Shown piece after piece: positions 49,836 through 58,974 of a DNA stretch of 64,000 nucleotides. How positions within the stretch are numbered: the stretch's first letter is position 1; each line of letters starts with the position of its first letter. This DNA comes from Bacteroidales bacterium. Lineage in GTDB: Bacteria > Bacteroidota > Bacteroidia > Bacteroidales > UBA932. The notes below the pieces were generated by a model. That model saw only the letters and a list, made by a program, of their open reading frames with translations, was not told the origin of the DNA and did no database searches. The stretch is taken from contig JAILIM010000039.1 in NCBI GenBank assembly GCA_024695285.1, positions 1 to 64,000 on the forward strand, in the 5' to 3' direction. Both the position numbers and the translations under genes were made by a program.

Positions 49836-50942
49836 CTAACGGATTCCGTATTTGCGCAGTATCCTGAGGATGGGTTTCTCGACGGACTTCGCCCAGAGGG
49901 TGTAGCCGTAATTGTCGGGATGGACGCCGTCCACTGACGCCTCGTGGCTGGACGGACAGGCATTGGGATATATGAAGTAGACGTCCTTGTATTTCTTACG
50001 CCCTTCGGGGGTTGATTTGAGTTCTTTGAAAATGGATGCGGCCATGTCCATCTTGTCCTGTTCCTTCTGGTCTTCGGCTGTGTTGAAGTTGCGCTTCTCG
50101 CGCCAGATAGTCTGCTGGAAGATCATGGGCTTGCCGGGGTGCGCCGCTATCATCCTGTCGATGAACGGCACCAGGCGCTCGCGTATCATGTCGGCCTTGG
50201 GGTTGGAGAAGGAGTCGAATACGAAAGCATCGGCATCCACGTCCACCAGCACGCTGCAGAAGTAATCTTGTAGCAAGCAGCGGCCGCTGCAGCCAAGTGA
50301 GAGCATCTGGAGCCCGGTGGCGCGGGAGAGCTGGGCGGGATAGGCCATGCCGGCGCGGGATGTGCTGGAGCCGTGGGTATAGCTGGAGCCCCAGATTGCG
50401 ATGCGGTGGCGGAAGGGATTTTCGGCAGCCTCGATGCTGGAGCCTTTCTCGACGCCGATCTTGATGGAGTATTCTTCGCTGTAGAGCGGGAAGTACAGTA
50501 GGAACTCGTGCTCGGAGCCGTCCATGCTGCTGATGAGGGTGAAGGGATCCGCCAGTTTGTTCCTGCCGGTCACTCCGGACGAGGCCCATATCCATTTGCC
50601 GCCTTCGTGGACGTAGAGGTCGTAGCCGCGGGCGGAGATGATGTTGGTATTGACGGGGTCGTCGACATGCCCGTACTGTGTCAATATGCTGATACTCTTG
50701 GAGTTGGTCTTGAAGGCACAGGCCATTCCGGAGGTCATGCGGACCATGATGTTCTCGCGCGCGGTGAACCCTTTGTAGATAGTGGTGTCAACCCTGTGGT
50801 AGGGATTGGCGGTCTTGCCGGGCATCAGCTTGCCCACGAGGGTGAGGTCCGAAGCTTCAGTGTAGACATATTCAACGCCTTTGGCCGAAGCTGCCATGAT
50901 TGCAGCTGCTGCGAGAATAACAACTAGAAGAGTCTTTTTCAT
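49836..50942 (-). CDS. Secreted SGNH-family hydrolase/esterase
   Basis: 368 residues, cleavable signal (ILAAAAIMAASAKG). The N-terminal 175 residues form a beta-sandwich with ARENIMVRMTSGMACAFKTN, GYDLYVHEGGKWIW and EFLLYFPLYSEEYSIKIGV. The SGNH domain begins RIAIWGSSYTHGSSTSRAG (nucleophile Ser; Gly and block I), LSLGCSGRCLLQDYF (block II Gly) and ends VDGVHPDNYGYTLWAKSVEK with the Asp/His pair. Such two-domain proteins are often carbohydrate esterases. The gene is divergent from the outer-membrane receptor gene at 51000. Confidence 0.86.
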   Translation of the reverse strand: MKKTLLVVILAAAAIMAASAKGVEYVYTEASDLTLVGKLMPGKTANPYHRVDTTIYKGFTARENIMVRMTSGMACAFKTNSKSISILTQYGHVDDPVNTNIISARGYDLYVHEGGKWIWASSGVTGRNKLADPFTLISSMDGSEHEFLLYFPLYSEEYSIKIGVEKGSSIEAAENPFRHRIAIWGSSYTHGSSTSRAGMAYPAQLSRATGLQMLSLGCSGRCLLQDYFCSVLVDVDADAFVFDSFSNPKADMIRERLVPFIDRMIAAHPGKPMIFQQTIWREKRNFNTAEDQKEQDKMDMAASIFKELKSTPEGRKKYKDVYFIYPNACPSSHEASVDGVHPDNYGYTLWAKSVEKPILRILRKYGIR

Positions 50943-50999
50943 AATTTTTCCAACTTTTTGTCTGATAGTTCCGTCTAATGATTTGTCAAAGATATAAAA

Positions 51000-53384
51000 A
51001 TGAAACGAATTATTGCTGCCATTGAGGCGTTATTGTTGAGTGTTTTCCTTTTTGCAGGAAGGCAGGACGAAGGTGTGGTCAAGGGTACGGTGGAGGATTC
51101 CGCCGGGACGCCCCTGGGATTTGCCACAGTGTTTATAACAGGCGCGGGAGACGCCATCGTGGCAGGCGACGCCGCTGACGCCGACGGCCATTTCGCCCTG
51201 AAAGCCGCCCCCGGCAATTATAAGCTGACGGTTTCACTGATTGGCTACAAGGATGCCACGTTGGAAATCAGCCTGACCGCGCAGGGCCTCGAGCTGCCGC
51301 CGATACGCCTGGAAGAGGACTCCCAGCTGCTGGAGAGCGCCACGGTCCAGGCCGTCATGCCAAAGACCAAGCTCACCGGCGACGGCCTGCAGACCAATAT
51401 ACGCGGCTCCGTACTGGAGAACGCCGGCACCGCCAACGACGTGCTCGCCAAGACCCCCGGAATCATCAAGGGGCAGAACGGGCTCGAGGTCATAGGCAAG
51501 GGCTCCCCGCTGGTCTACATCAACGGCCGCAAGGTGACCGACCCCACCGAGCTCGACCGCCTGCAGAGCAATGAGATACAGAGCATCGAGGTCATCTCCA
51601 ATCCGGGTGCGCAGTACGACGCGACCGTGCGCAGCGTGGTCAGAATCCGCACCGTACGCCGCCAGGGCGACGGTTTCGGCTTCAACGTCAACGCCTCCGA
51701 CGCCCAGTCCCTGCGCTGGGACAAAGGCAACGACCCCTTCGGTGCAGTCAACCTCAACTACCGCACCGGCGGCCTGGACCTCTTCGCCGGAGTGAACTAC
51801 CAGTCCAACTCCTCCCGCCAGATCAGCGACAGCGAGGCCACGACCTACGGGAAATCCATATTTGAAAACAAAGGCTCGATAGACGGGGAATCATTCGTTA
51901 AAAGCATCTACGGCAACGCCGGCGCCAACTGGCAGATAGCCGACAACCATTTCCTCGGCGGCAAGGTCGAATGGGGCCGCAGCCTGCAGGTCAGCAGCCA
52001 CACGGACATCATTGCCGACGTGCTGCTGGACCACGTGAAGATAGATGAACTGCACACGTTGTCCGACGACGTGCTCGGCAACACCGTGCCGCTGAACCTC
52101 GGCGCCAACATCTACTACAACGGGCGTGTAGGCGACAAGCTCGGAATCGACGTGAACCTGGATTACTACGGCACAGACATGTCCACCAACTCTACCTCCG
52201 AAGAGACCAGCCCCATGACCCACGGCGCCAGCATCAGCAGCGTCAGCGAAAACTCCGGCCGGATGTACGCAGGCAAAGCTGTATTCACTTATCCGATCTG
52301 GCAGGGACAACTGGAGGCCGGCACCGAGGAGACCTTCTCCCGCCGCTCCGACGTCTATTCGATCAGCGGCGTCAGCATCCCGGCGTCGTCGGCGCTGGTG
52401 AAGGAAGACAACTACGCCGGATTCGTCAGCTACGGATGCTTCATCCAGGAAGCGGGCCAGTTCAAGGCCGGCGTGCGTTATGAATATGTGCGCTACGCCT
52501 ACGAGGACGCCCTGAATCCCGCATCCAACCTGACGAAGAACTACAGCAACTGGTTCCCGAACGCATCCTACGCCGGCGTCATCGGTCCGGTGCAGCTGAT
52601 GCTCAATTACAGCGCAAAGACGCGAAGGCCCAACTACGCCAACCTTTCCAGCGCCATACGCTACAACAGCCGCTACGTATGGCAGAGCGGCAACGCACAG
52701 CTCCAGCCGGAACTGTCCCACAACGTGAGCCTGACGGCGGTGTGGAAATTCATCGCATTCGTGGTCAACTACACCTACACGAAGGACGCTATCATGACCT
52801 GGTCGGCTCCGTACAACGAAGAGGGGGTGGTGCTGGTGAAGCCGCGCAACATCGACGAACCGTTCCATACCCTGCCGGTGTTCGTGAACCTGACCCCCAC
52901 GTTCGGCCCCTGGTCGCTGAACTACACCCTCGGAATTATGCCGCAGTGGCTCTCCATTACGGTCGATGACCCGAGGGAGCCGTCCGGGCGGCGCGTGACC
53001 AGATTCAACGACAAGCCCATCTTCCTCGCCCAGCTGTTCAACACCCTGACAGTGGACGGCGGCTGGCAGTTCGAACTCGGCAGCGTGCTGTATTCGAAGG
53101 GCTACACCCAGAACATGATGCTCACAAATGTGTATTTCGACCTCTCCGCGGCCGTGCAGAAGACGCTCCTGAAGGATGGCTCGCTGGTCCTGAGGCTCGA
53201 AGGCCACGACTTCGCGGGCACAGCCCACCAGGACGTGGACACCGACTTCGGCAGCCACACCATAACGCAGACCAACCTGATGGACACCCAGAGAATCAAA
53301 CTCTCTCTGCGGTACAACTTCAACACCGCCAAGAGCAAGTACCGCGGCACCGGCGCCGGCGCCGACCAGAAAGCCCGTATGTGA
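51000..53384 (+). CDS. TonB-dependent-receptor-like outer membrane beta-barrel protein (OMP_b-brl_3 type)
   Basis: 794 residues with a signal peptide (ALLLSVFLFAG). A carboxypeptidase-regulatory-like domain (VKGTVEDSAGTPLGFATVFI, about 25-110) precedes a plug-like section (TANDVLAKTPGIIKGQNGLE, SPLVYINGRKVTDPTELDRL, IEVISNPGAQYDATVRSVVR) and a long barrel to TQRIKLSLRYNFN. It lacks the SusC-specific TonB box and STN domain. This type is widespread in Bacteroidales; substrate unknown. No SusD partner is next to it. Confidence 0.85.
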   Translation: MKRIIAAIEALLLSVFLFAGRQDEGVVKGTVEDSAGTPLGFATVFITGAGDAIVAGDAADADGHFALKAAPGNYKLTVSLIGYKDATLEISLTAQGLELPPIRLEEDSQLLESATVQAVMPKTKLTGDGLQTNIRGSVLENAGTANDVLAKTPGIIKGQNGLEVIGKGSPLVYINGRKVTDPTELDRLQSNEIQSIEVISNPGAQYDATVRSVVRIRTVRRQGDGFGFNVNASDAQSLRWDKGNDPFGAVNLNYRTGGLDLFAGVNYQSNSSRQISDSEATTYGKSIFENKGSIDGESFVKSIYGNAGANWQIADNHFLGGKVEWGRSLQVSSHTDIIADVLLDHVKIDELHTLSDDVLGNTVPLNLGANIYYNGRVGDKLGIDVNLDYYGTDMSTNSTSEETSPMTHGASISSVSENSGRMYAGKAVFTYPIWQGQLEAGTEETFSRRSDVYSISGVSIPASSALVKEDNYAGFVSYGCFIQEAGQFKAGVRYEYVRYAYEDALNPASNLTKNYSNWFPNASYAGVIGPVQLMLNYSAKTRRPNYANLSSAIRYNSRYVWQSGNAQLQPELSHNVSLTAVWKFIAFVVNYTYTKDAIMTWSAPYNEEGVVLVKPRNIDEPFHTLPVFVNLTPTFGPWSLNYTLGIMPQWLSITVDDPREPSGRRVTRFNDKPIFLAQLFNTLTVDGGWQFELGSVLYSKGYTQNMMLTNVYFDLSAAVQKTLLKDGSLVLRLEGHDFAGTAHQDVDTDFGSHTITQTNLMDTQRIKLSLRYNFNTAKSKYRGTGAGADQKARM

Positions 53385-53393
53385 CGGTGCTGT

Positions 53394-53423
53394 TTTGCGA
53401 ATAAAATAAAATGTGTATTTTTG
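53394..53423 (+). promoter_or_regulatory. Bacteroidota-type promoter
   Basis: TTTG (53394-53397), 18-nt spacer, TATTTTTG (53416-53423); 28 nt before the ATG of the beta-barrel protein at 53452. Confidence 0.75.
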
Positions 53424-53451
53424 TGGTAGTTGAAATTAAATTGCATTTGAT

Positions 53452-53922
53452 ATGAAAAAAGTATTAGTCACATTGATTGCCACTCTTGCACTCTGCATCA
53501 GCGCATCCGCCCAGAGGTCTTCAGTCCCCTACACCGGACTCAGCGTCATATTTAATTCCAGGAGCGAGACCGGTGCCGGTCTTGTCGGCGGTTTCCGCAA
53601 CTACAACAGGGACAAGTTCGTCTCCGTGGGCCTGGGAGCTGAAGCATATACCTTCTTCGTGCCTAAGACAAAGCAGTTCGGCATTTTCGGTGTTCCTGAA
53701 ATCGGCATTGCCATCGGTCCCCGCAGTTTCAAGGTCTATCCCCACACCGGCCTGATGTTCGGCTACGACACCGTGACCGCCGGCTTCGCCTGGGGCGGCA
53801 AGAACGGCCTCGCCTTCGACTTCGGCAGGAATTTCACCCTTGACTTCTCGACCTACTCGCCAAGCTACAACTTCCTGGCCTCCACCTACGCCATTGGCCT
53901 CATCTGGCGCTTCGGCGACTAG
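53452..53922 (+). CDS. Small secreted or outer-membrane beta-barrel-like protein
   Basis: 156 residues with a signal peptide (IATLALCISASAQR). The mature part alternates Gly-rich and aromatic strands (GAGLVGGFRNYNRDKFVSVG, GAEAYTFFVPKTKQFGIFGV, GIAIGPRSFKVYPHTGLMFG) and ends LASTYAIGLIWRFGD, with a terminal aromatic-like strand typical of outer-membrane barrels. Too short for a full porin, so perhaps an eight-stranded barrel. No family recognised. It has its own promoter. Confidence 0.65.
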   Translation: MKKVLVTLIATLALCISASAQRSSVPYTGLSVIFNSRSETGAGLVGGFRNYNRDKFVSVGLGAEAYTFFVPKTKQFGIFGVPEIGIAIGPRSFKVYPHTGLMFGYDTVTAGFAWGGKNGLAFDFGRNFTLDFSTYSPSYNFLASTYAIGLIWRFGD

Positions 53923-53954
53923 GGCATCCTTAGATAAACCGCGGTTTGCCTGGT

Positions 53955-56501
53955 ATGCTTGGCCACCACTTTCGCGGAATCTTACTGGCATTGATTGTCG
54001 TTGCATCCCTATTTTCATGCAACGACAATTCCGCTGAATTGGACCTGATCAAGGAGCAGCTTCAAGAGCATGAGCAGGAGATTCAGGCGCTCAAGCAAGC
54101 CGTAGAGCGCCTGAATCAGGACATTTCGTCCCTTCGCTCAGTGCTCAGCGAGCTCCTCTCCGGCGGATACGTCGCTTCCGTCACCGAAGATGTCAGGGAC
54201 AATGAAGTTGCCGGCTACACGTTATCATTCATCGACGGCCGCGGCGTTTATCTCCGCACTTCGGCCGAGGACGAATCCGCCCCGTCTGTAAGCGTCAAGA
54301 AAGACACGGACCAGCTGTACTACTGGACCGTCAACGGAAACTGGCTGCTGGATCCGGACGGCAATCATGTCCTTGTGTCCGACGATGGCGCAGCACCTTT
54401 GCTCAAAGCGGACGATGGTCTCTGGTCGGTCTCAGCGGACGGAGGCGCAACCTGGACGACAGCTTCGACCTCCAATCAGGGTTCTGCCCCATTCAGCAGT
54501 ATCGACACGTCCAACCCTGACTATGTGCTCATAACGCTCTCAGACGGCACCATACTGCAGCTGCCCACCTGGGCGGCATTCGTGGCACTTCGCAACCTGG
54601 TCAGCCGTCTCAACACCAATCTCGCCTCGCTGCAGACCATAGTCACATCCCTGCAGAATGGAGATTACCTTCTGTCAGTCAGTCCTTTCATGGACAACGG
54701 AGAGCAAGTGGGCTGGATGCTGCAGTTCGCAAACAGCGGAATCGTGGTCATATACTCGGGTGCAGACGGGAAAGACGGAGTATCGCCAAAATTCAAGATC
54801 GAAGACGGCTGGTGGTACGTTTCATACGACGAAGGCTCCAGTTGGACAAAGATGGACAAGGCCGTCGGGGACGGCAGTTTCATCGACAGTATCGACTTCT
54901 CCGACGAAGCGTTCGTGACGCTTATACTGTCCGACGGCACCACCCTGCCAATTCCGCGCTTCCGGCCTTCGGATTTCGTGATCGATGTTCCGGAAGAAGG
55001 TTTTCCGATCCAGGCCGGGGAAATACGAGCCATACCGTTCACCATTTCCGGAACCTCGCCGGGGGACGTAGTCGTGACCGCTGCTTCCGACGGCTATTAT
55101 CGCCCTCAGGTCATAATGACCGGGCCAGGAGAAGGCGTGATTTATGTTACCGCACCAACGCCGTATGTCGATGGCTACATCGTCGTGATGATGAGCAACA
55201 GCAACGGTTACAGCACTATACGGGTGGTGAAGTTTTGCCGTCGCAGCATCAGTCTGGAAGAAGGAATCGTTTTCCAGGTGGACGAGAACGGCGGCACGAT
55301 AACCATTCCATGGAGCGGCAACTATAGTTTTACAGCCAGCACCGACGCAGAATGGATCCATATTATGGAGACCAAGGCCTCTTTTAGCGGGCAGCTAATC
55401 CTTTCCGTAGATCCCAACCCCGGGAATACGCCAAGGTCCGGGGTGGTGCGTCTGTATCCGGAAGACAACCCTTCGTTTGCGTCGCAGGAGATTTTCATCA
55501 GCGAGGCATCTAAGGAAGTAGATGTCGTCGATTTGCACAGCATGATACTCAATGTCAGGGCATCCTATACCAATGGCTTCACGGTTTATCTGCCGCTTAG
55601 CGGCCGGTTGAATTGCAAGGTAGACTGGGGGGACGGCAGTTCGGACCGCTACGAGGTTGATTTGGCAGGCGATTGGGTATCACACCGTTACGAAGTCAGT
55701 GAGCCGACGTCCTTCCTTGTTACTGTTTCCGGGGAGGTGCAGCGCCTGTATGCCCGGGACATTCCACAGCAATCCGGAATCGTTTCGGTGGAGCACTGGG
55801 GAAACCTCAATACCGAAGGTGTCAGGTACGCATTCTATAATCTGGCCAGCTTGACGTCCGTAGCGGCCGACACCGAAGGTTTTTTCTCCCGCATCACCAA
55901 TTGCGACAGCATGTTTGAAGGGTGTACCAGCCTTACCAGCCTGCCAGACGGCCTCTTCCGGAGCGGTAGCGGAATCGTTTCTTTCAATTCTACATTCAGT
56001 AAGTGTCATTCGCTTACAAGCCTCGCGCCGGCCCTTTTCGAAGGATGCGGGAAGGTCACGGGATTTGACAGCACGTTCGCTGAGTGCACCAGCCTGACTT
56101 CCCTGCCGGAAGACTTGTTCATTTATTCGCCGAACGTCAAGAGCATCAGCAACACCTTTTTGCTTTGCAACTTGGAGGCGATTCCTGCCGGACTGTTCGC
56201 TGGATGCCCGGACGTCACCAGTTTCAGAGAAGTCTTCCGGGAGTGTGGATCTCTTAAGTCAATTCCTCCCGCACTGTTCGACAACAACCGCAGAGTTACG
56301 GATTTCGGCCTGACTTTCTGGGGATGCTGGGACCTGAAATGCGAGTCCCCCTATACCATAATCGACGGAAAAAAAGTTCACCTCTACGAGCGCAAGGATT
56401 ACCCCGACCATTTTGCTACCCCGATTTACTACAATGGCTGGTATTTTCTCGATGGCGTTTTCACAGACCAGGACGCCATCATCGCCGCAGGGTGGAATTG
56501 A
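53955..56501 (+). CDS. Surface lipoprotein with DUF4988-like N-terminus, BACON-like module and leucine-rich (BspA-like) repeats
   Basis: 848 residues from the ATG at 53955; the earlier in-frame TTG adds only three residues. Lipobox SLFSCN (Cys20). Coiled-coil (LIKEQLQEHEQEIQALKQAV, about residues 27-65), then a DUF4988-type region with GYTLSFIDGRGVYL and YYWTVNGNWLLDPDGNHVLV, repeated in diverged form at GDYLLSVSPFMDNGEQVGWM. A BACON-like module follows (ITIPWSGNYSFTASTDAEWI), a PKD-like stretch (LNCKVDWGDGSSDRYEV), and BspA-type repeats near the C-terminus (SMFEGCTSLTSLPDGLF, STFSKCHSLTSLAPALF, STFAECTSLTSLPEDLF). Likely an adhesin or glycan binder. A terminator follows at 56529. Confidence 0.75.
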   Translation: MLGHHFRGILLALIVVASLFSCNDNSAELDLIKEQLQEHEQEIQALKQAVERLNQDISSLRSVLSELLSGGYVASVTEDVRDNEVAGYTLSFIDGRGVYLRTSAEDESAPSVSVKKDTDQLYYWTVNGNWLLDPDGNHVLVSDDGAAPLLKADDGLWSVSADGGATWTTASTSNQGSAPFSSIDTSNPDYVLITLSDGTILQLPTWAAFVALRNLVSRLNTNLASLQTIVTSLQNGDYLLSVSPFMDNGEQVGWMLQFANSGIVVIYSGADGKDGVSPKFKIEDGWWYVSYDEGSSWTKMDKAVGDGSFIDSIDFSDEAFVTLILSDGTTLPIPRFRPSDFVIDVPEEGFPIQAGEIRAIPFTISGTSPGDVVVTAASDGYYRPQVIMTGPGEGVIYVTAPTPYVDGYIVVMMSNSNGYSTIRVVKFCRRSISLEEGIVFQVDENGGTITIPWSGNYSFTASTDAEWIHIMETKASFSGQLILSVDPNPGNTPRSGVVRLYPEDNPSFASQEIFISEASKEVDVVDLHSMILNVRASYTNGFTVYLPLSGRLNCKVDWGDGSSDRYEVDLAGDWVSHRYEVSEPTSFLVTVSGEVQRLYARDIPQQSGIVSVEHWGNLNTEGVRYAFYNLASLTSVAADTEGFFSRITNCDSMFEGCTSLTSLPDGLFRSGSGIVSFNSTFSKCHSLTSLAPALFEGCGKVTGFDSTFAECTSLTSLPEDLFIYSPNVKSISNTFLLCNLEAIPAGLFAGCPDVTSFREVFRECGSLKSIPPALFDNNRRVTDFGLTFWGCWDLKCESPYTIIDGKKVHLYERKDYPDHFATPIYYNGWYFLDGVFTDQDAIIAAGWN

Positions 56502-56528
56502 GAAGAAGCCTCAGGCATAAAGAGAAAC

Positions 56529-56556
56529 GGAGCCGTATCGACTTGGATACGGCTCC
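56529..56556. terminator. Hairpin terminator
   Basis: Perfect 11-bp stem GGAGCCGTATC/GATACGGCTCC with a 6-nt loop, then TTCTCCTTATT. A second GGATACGGCTCC occurs about 110 nt downstream without a partner arm. The 56502-56946 stretch has no gene; it also holds the repeat at 56756-56818. Confidence 0.7.
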
Positions 56557-56755
56557 TTCTCCTTATTAAAGTGCTAAGTTGTGAGTCTTGGCCACGCATA
56601 GCACTGTTGTGTTCTGCAAAGATACGAATTATTTCAAACAAGACCTAATCCAAGGGAAAGAAATCCGGATACGGCTCCTACTATTTCCAAGGGAGGCTAC
56701 CGCTATGGAGGCCTGTTGGCTAGTCGGCAGAGGTCGGGGGCAATTGATGGCAGTT

Positions 56756-56818
56756 TTGCCCCCCCGGCACATCAAAAACACCCACCCCGTGCTCAAAACG
56801 GCCTTTCAGCGCCCCCGG
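56756..56818. repeat. 63-nt dispersed intergenic repeat, copy B
   Basis: TTGCCCCCCCGG, TGCTCAAAACGG at positions 35-46, ending GCGCCCCCGG: same length and landmarks as copy A (36231-36293). A GGGGGCAA/TTGCCCCC hairpin overlaps its left end (from 56736). Confidence 0.55.
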
Positions 56819-56946
56819 GAATGAACCCGAATGAACCCGCATTGTTCACATTTATCATACAGTTATTCCCTACCTTTCGTGAATAGTAACGATAACATTA
56901 TAGCATAATTATAAACTTTAATACCAACGTTTTCTATCAGTCTAAT

Positions 56947-57069
56947 ATGGGAAACAACTATCAGCACCCCAGGAGTGAAATAATTGCTGAAATGCTCTAT
57001 GAAACTATAATCTGCACTTCTCCGAGACCAGGAGAGAATGAAGGGACTATTGACGATCCGCTTGACTAA
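56947..57069 (+). CDS. Short ORF (40 aa) preceding a fimbrillin-like LRR lipoprotein
   Basis: 40 codons. Begins MGNNYQHPRSEIIAEMLYET, with an IICTSP motif, and ends NEGTIDDPLD. Same position and layout as the ORFs at 7602 and 60901 (Tyr..Pro near the start, hydrophobic middle, IC.S), located 8 nt before the next gene. The last 22 residues are clearly related to the C-terminal tail of the LRR protein at 58138-58959 (ETII...P.PG.NEGT(V/I)DD.L). Possible reading: a genuine small peptide gene, or a leftover of an earlier LRR gene copy. Confidence 0.55.
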   Translation: MGNNYQHPRSEIIAEMLYETIICTSPRPGENEGTIDDPLD

Positions 57070-57077
57070 TCACGATT

Positions 57078-58208
57078 ATGAAATATATCAGCACCTTGGC
57101 GCTTGCCGTTATAGTGGTGGTTGGGGCTTCTTGTGCACACTCAAATCCTGAGCTCGCAAGTAAGAATACCATTCAATCAGGTCAAGAGCTCACCCTAACG
57201 GCCTCCTGGGGCGACCCGGAGACCCGTACCGAGCGCGCGGCGGACGGAGCCGTTCTCTGGAGTCCTGGCGACCAGATTAGCCTCTTCTATGGCAGCGGAG
57301 ATAACGGCGGCAGTTGCTTTACAGGCCAGAACACCGAACCTTCAAAGGTGGTCAATTTCACCGGCGAAATCGGCGTCATAACCGGAGGGAACGACGTTGC
57401 TGTTGAAGACACATATTTTTGGGCCGTGTATCCTTACAATCCAACGGCATCGTGCAACGGATCATCTATCACAACAGTCCTGCCCGTTGCCCAAGTTGCC
57501 AAGGCTGATACCTTCGCCGATGACCTCTTCCCGTCAGTCGGCCGTTCCCAGGGCCTCGTGATGGGCTTCTACAATATCTGCGGCGGACTTAAGTTTACAA
57601 TCTCCGAAGAGGGGATTAAGAGCGTGACGCTCCGGGGCCACAACAATGAAATCATAGCCGGCACTATGACCGTCGGCTTTGATGATTCCGGCCTGCCCAT
57701 TGTGCTAGGCGTTGCTGACGGGTCGGACACCATCACGGTTTCCGCCCCTCAGGGCGAGACTTTCGCGGTCGGTAAGGCATACTACATTGTTCTTGTCCCG
57801 ACAGTATTCGAAAACGGTTTCACCCTAACCTTTAGCAAAGGTTATGCTCGCGCCACCTATGACCGCACGAAGAAGACCACCATCCGTCGCTCCGCTTTCG
57901 GAGGTCTGACGACTCCGGATGCCGGCCTTGAATGGGAGATGATTTGCGTGCCAATTCCTGATGCCAATTTCAAGGCATACATGATTCAGAACTTCGATAC
58001 GAATGGCAATGGGGAGTTGGATTTCAATGAGGCTGAGGCGGTGGAGAGAATTAATGTTAATACTGACAATACCATATCTTTGGAGGGCATTGAGTTCTGT
58101 GTGAATATCACATCTTTACAGTGCAAAGGATCCTCTAATGACTGGGATTCGGCGACACAAAAAAAATATTGGCACTGGCCAGTTATGTGTTTTGGATTTG
58201 AGGAATAA
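57078..58208 (+). CDS. Fimbrillin-like lipoprotein, N-terminal part of an LRR protein broken at an A8 tract
   Basis: 376 residues as read, beginning with a lipobox (VVGASC, Cys19). The first 270 residues form a fimbrillin-like module: RTERAADGAVLWSPGDQISL, NTEPSKVVNFTGEI, YFWAVYPYN, ADTFADDLFPSVGRSQGLVM, KKTTIRRSAFGGL. This module is nearly duplicated in the gene at 58975. Then an EF-hand-like calcium loop in a typical LRR cap (DTNGNGELDFNEAEAV) and the first LRR strand SLQCKG. Homology breaks off at a run of eight A (58159-58166), after which 14 unrelated codons lead to a stop. Losing one A restores the frame of the following LRR ORF, so the intact protein would be about 627 residues. Confidence 0.8.
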   Translation: MKYISTLALAVIVVVGASCAHSNPELASKNTIQSGQELTLTASWGDPETRTERAADGAVLWSPGDQISLFYGSGDNGGSCFTGQNTEPSKVVNFTGEIGVITGGNDVAVEDTYFWAVYPYNPTASCNGSSITTVLPVAQVAKADTFADDLFPSVGRSQGLVMGFYNICGGLKFTISEEGIKSVTLRGHNNEIIAGTMTVGFDDSGLPIVLGVADGSDTITVSAPQGETFAVGKAYYIVLVPTVFENGFTLTFSKGYARATYDRTKKTTIRRSAFGGLTTPDAGLEWEMICVPIPDANFKAYMIQNFDTNGNGELDFNEAEAVERINVNTDNTISLEGIEFCVNITSLQCKGSSNDWDSATQKKYWHWPVMCFGFEE

Positions 58209-58959
58209 CACAAAATTGTCAAGTTTGAGTTGCTATTCCAACCAGTTGACAAGCTTAAATGTGAGCGGGTGCACTTCACTCCAGTCTTTGCTATGTGGGT
58301 CCAACATGTTGACGAGTTTGGATGTGAGTAATAATACTGCATTGACTAGCCTGAATTGCGATTCCAACTACTTGACATATTTGGACGTGAGCAATAATAC
58401 ATTACTATGGTATTTGAAATGCGGGCACAATCAATTGGTGAATTTGGATGTGAGTATGATTCCTGAGCTAATACATTTGGATTGCGAAAAAAATCAGTTA
58501 ACATTTTTAAATGTGAGTGCTAACACTCTTCTGGAGAGGCTGCGTTGCAACCATAACCAATTGACGAACCTGGACGTAAGCAAAAACACTGCGCTGACAT
58601 ATTTGATTTGCTCTTCTAACCCATTAACGAGTTTGGATGTGAGTATGAACACTGCCGTGACAACGTTGCATTGTGCTTCTAATCAATTAACTAGTTTGGA
58701 CGTGAGCAATAATACTGCTCTGTCTTCTTTGTATTGCCAAAACAACAAGTTAACAAGTTTGGATGTGAGCAACAACCCTGCGCTGTGGAGTTTAATTTGT
58801 TCGCCAATGGCAGATAATGACAATATCAATCTCCTCGGCTACCTGTACATTGCTCAGGGCCAGTCGATACCTTCTATGGATATCCCCGATGAAACCATAA
58901 TAATGGTTGCACCAGAACCAGGTGGCAATGAAGGTACCGTTGACGACGATCTAAATTAA
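58138..58959 (+). CDS. Leucine-rich-repeat C-terminal part of the broken fimbrillin-like lipoprotein
   Basis: Open frame that continues the protein above after the A8 tract; its own ATG at 58138 and the first ten codons are probably meaningless. From GTGQLCVLDLRNNTKLSSLS there are ten units of 21 residues with consensus LTSLDVSxNTALxxLxCxxN, followed by a cap (NLLGYLYIAQGQSIPSMDIP) and the tail NEGTVDDDLN. Cytoplasmic-style starts and lack of a signal peptide confirm that it is not independent. LRR surface proteins of Bacteroidales usually bind proteins or glycans. Confidence 0.75.
   Translation: MTGIRRHKKNIGTGQLCVLDLRNNTKLSSLSCYSNQLTSLNVSGCTSLQSLLCGSNMLTSLDVSNNTALTSLNCDSNYLTYLDVSNNTLLWYLKCGHNQLVNLDVSMIPELIHLDCEKNQLTFLNVSANTLLERLRCNHNQLTNLDVSKNTALTYLICSSNPLTSLDVSMNTAVTTLHCASNQLTSLDVSNNTALSSLYCQNNKLTSLDVSNNPALWSLICSPMADNDNINLLGYLYIAQGQSIPSMDIPDETIIMVAPEPGGNEGTVDDDLN
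58159..58166 (+). other. A8 homopolymer at the frameshift point
   Basis: Eight consecutive A within the coding sequence. Seven A would keep fimbrillin and LRR in one frame. Candidate phase-variation tract, programmed frameshift site or sequencing/assembly error; the data here cannot decide between them. Confidence 0.7.
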
Positions 58960-58974
58960 CATAACACAAAAGAT

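Noticed and set aside
51891..53258. 455-codon minus-strand open frame
   Set aside because: Antisense of the outer-membrane receptor gene; His/Val/Ala-rich nonsense product.
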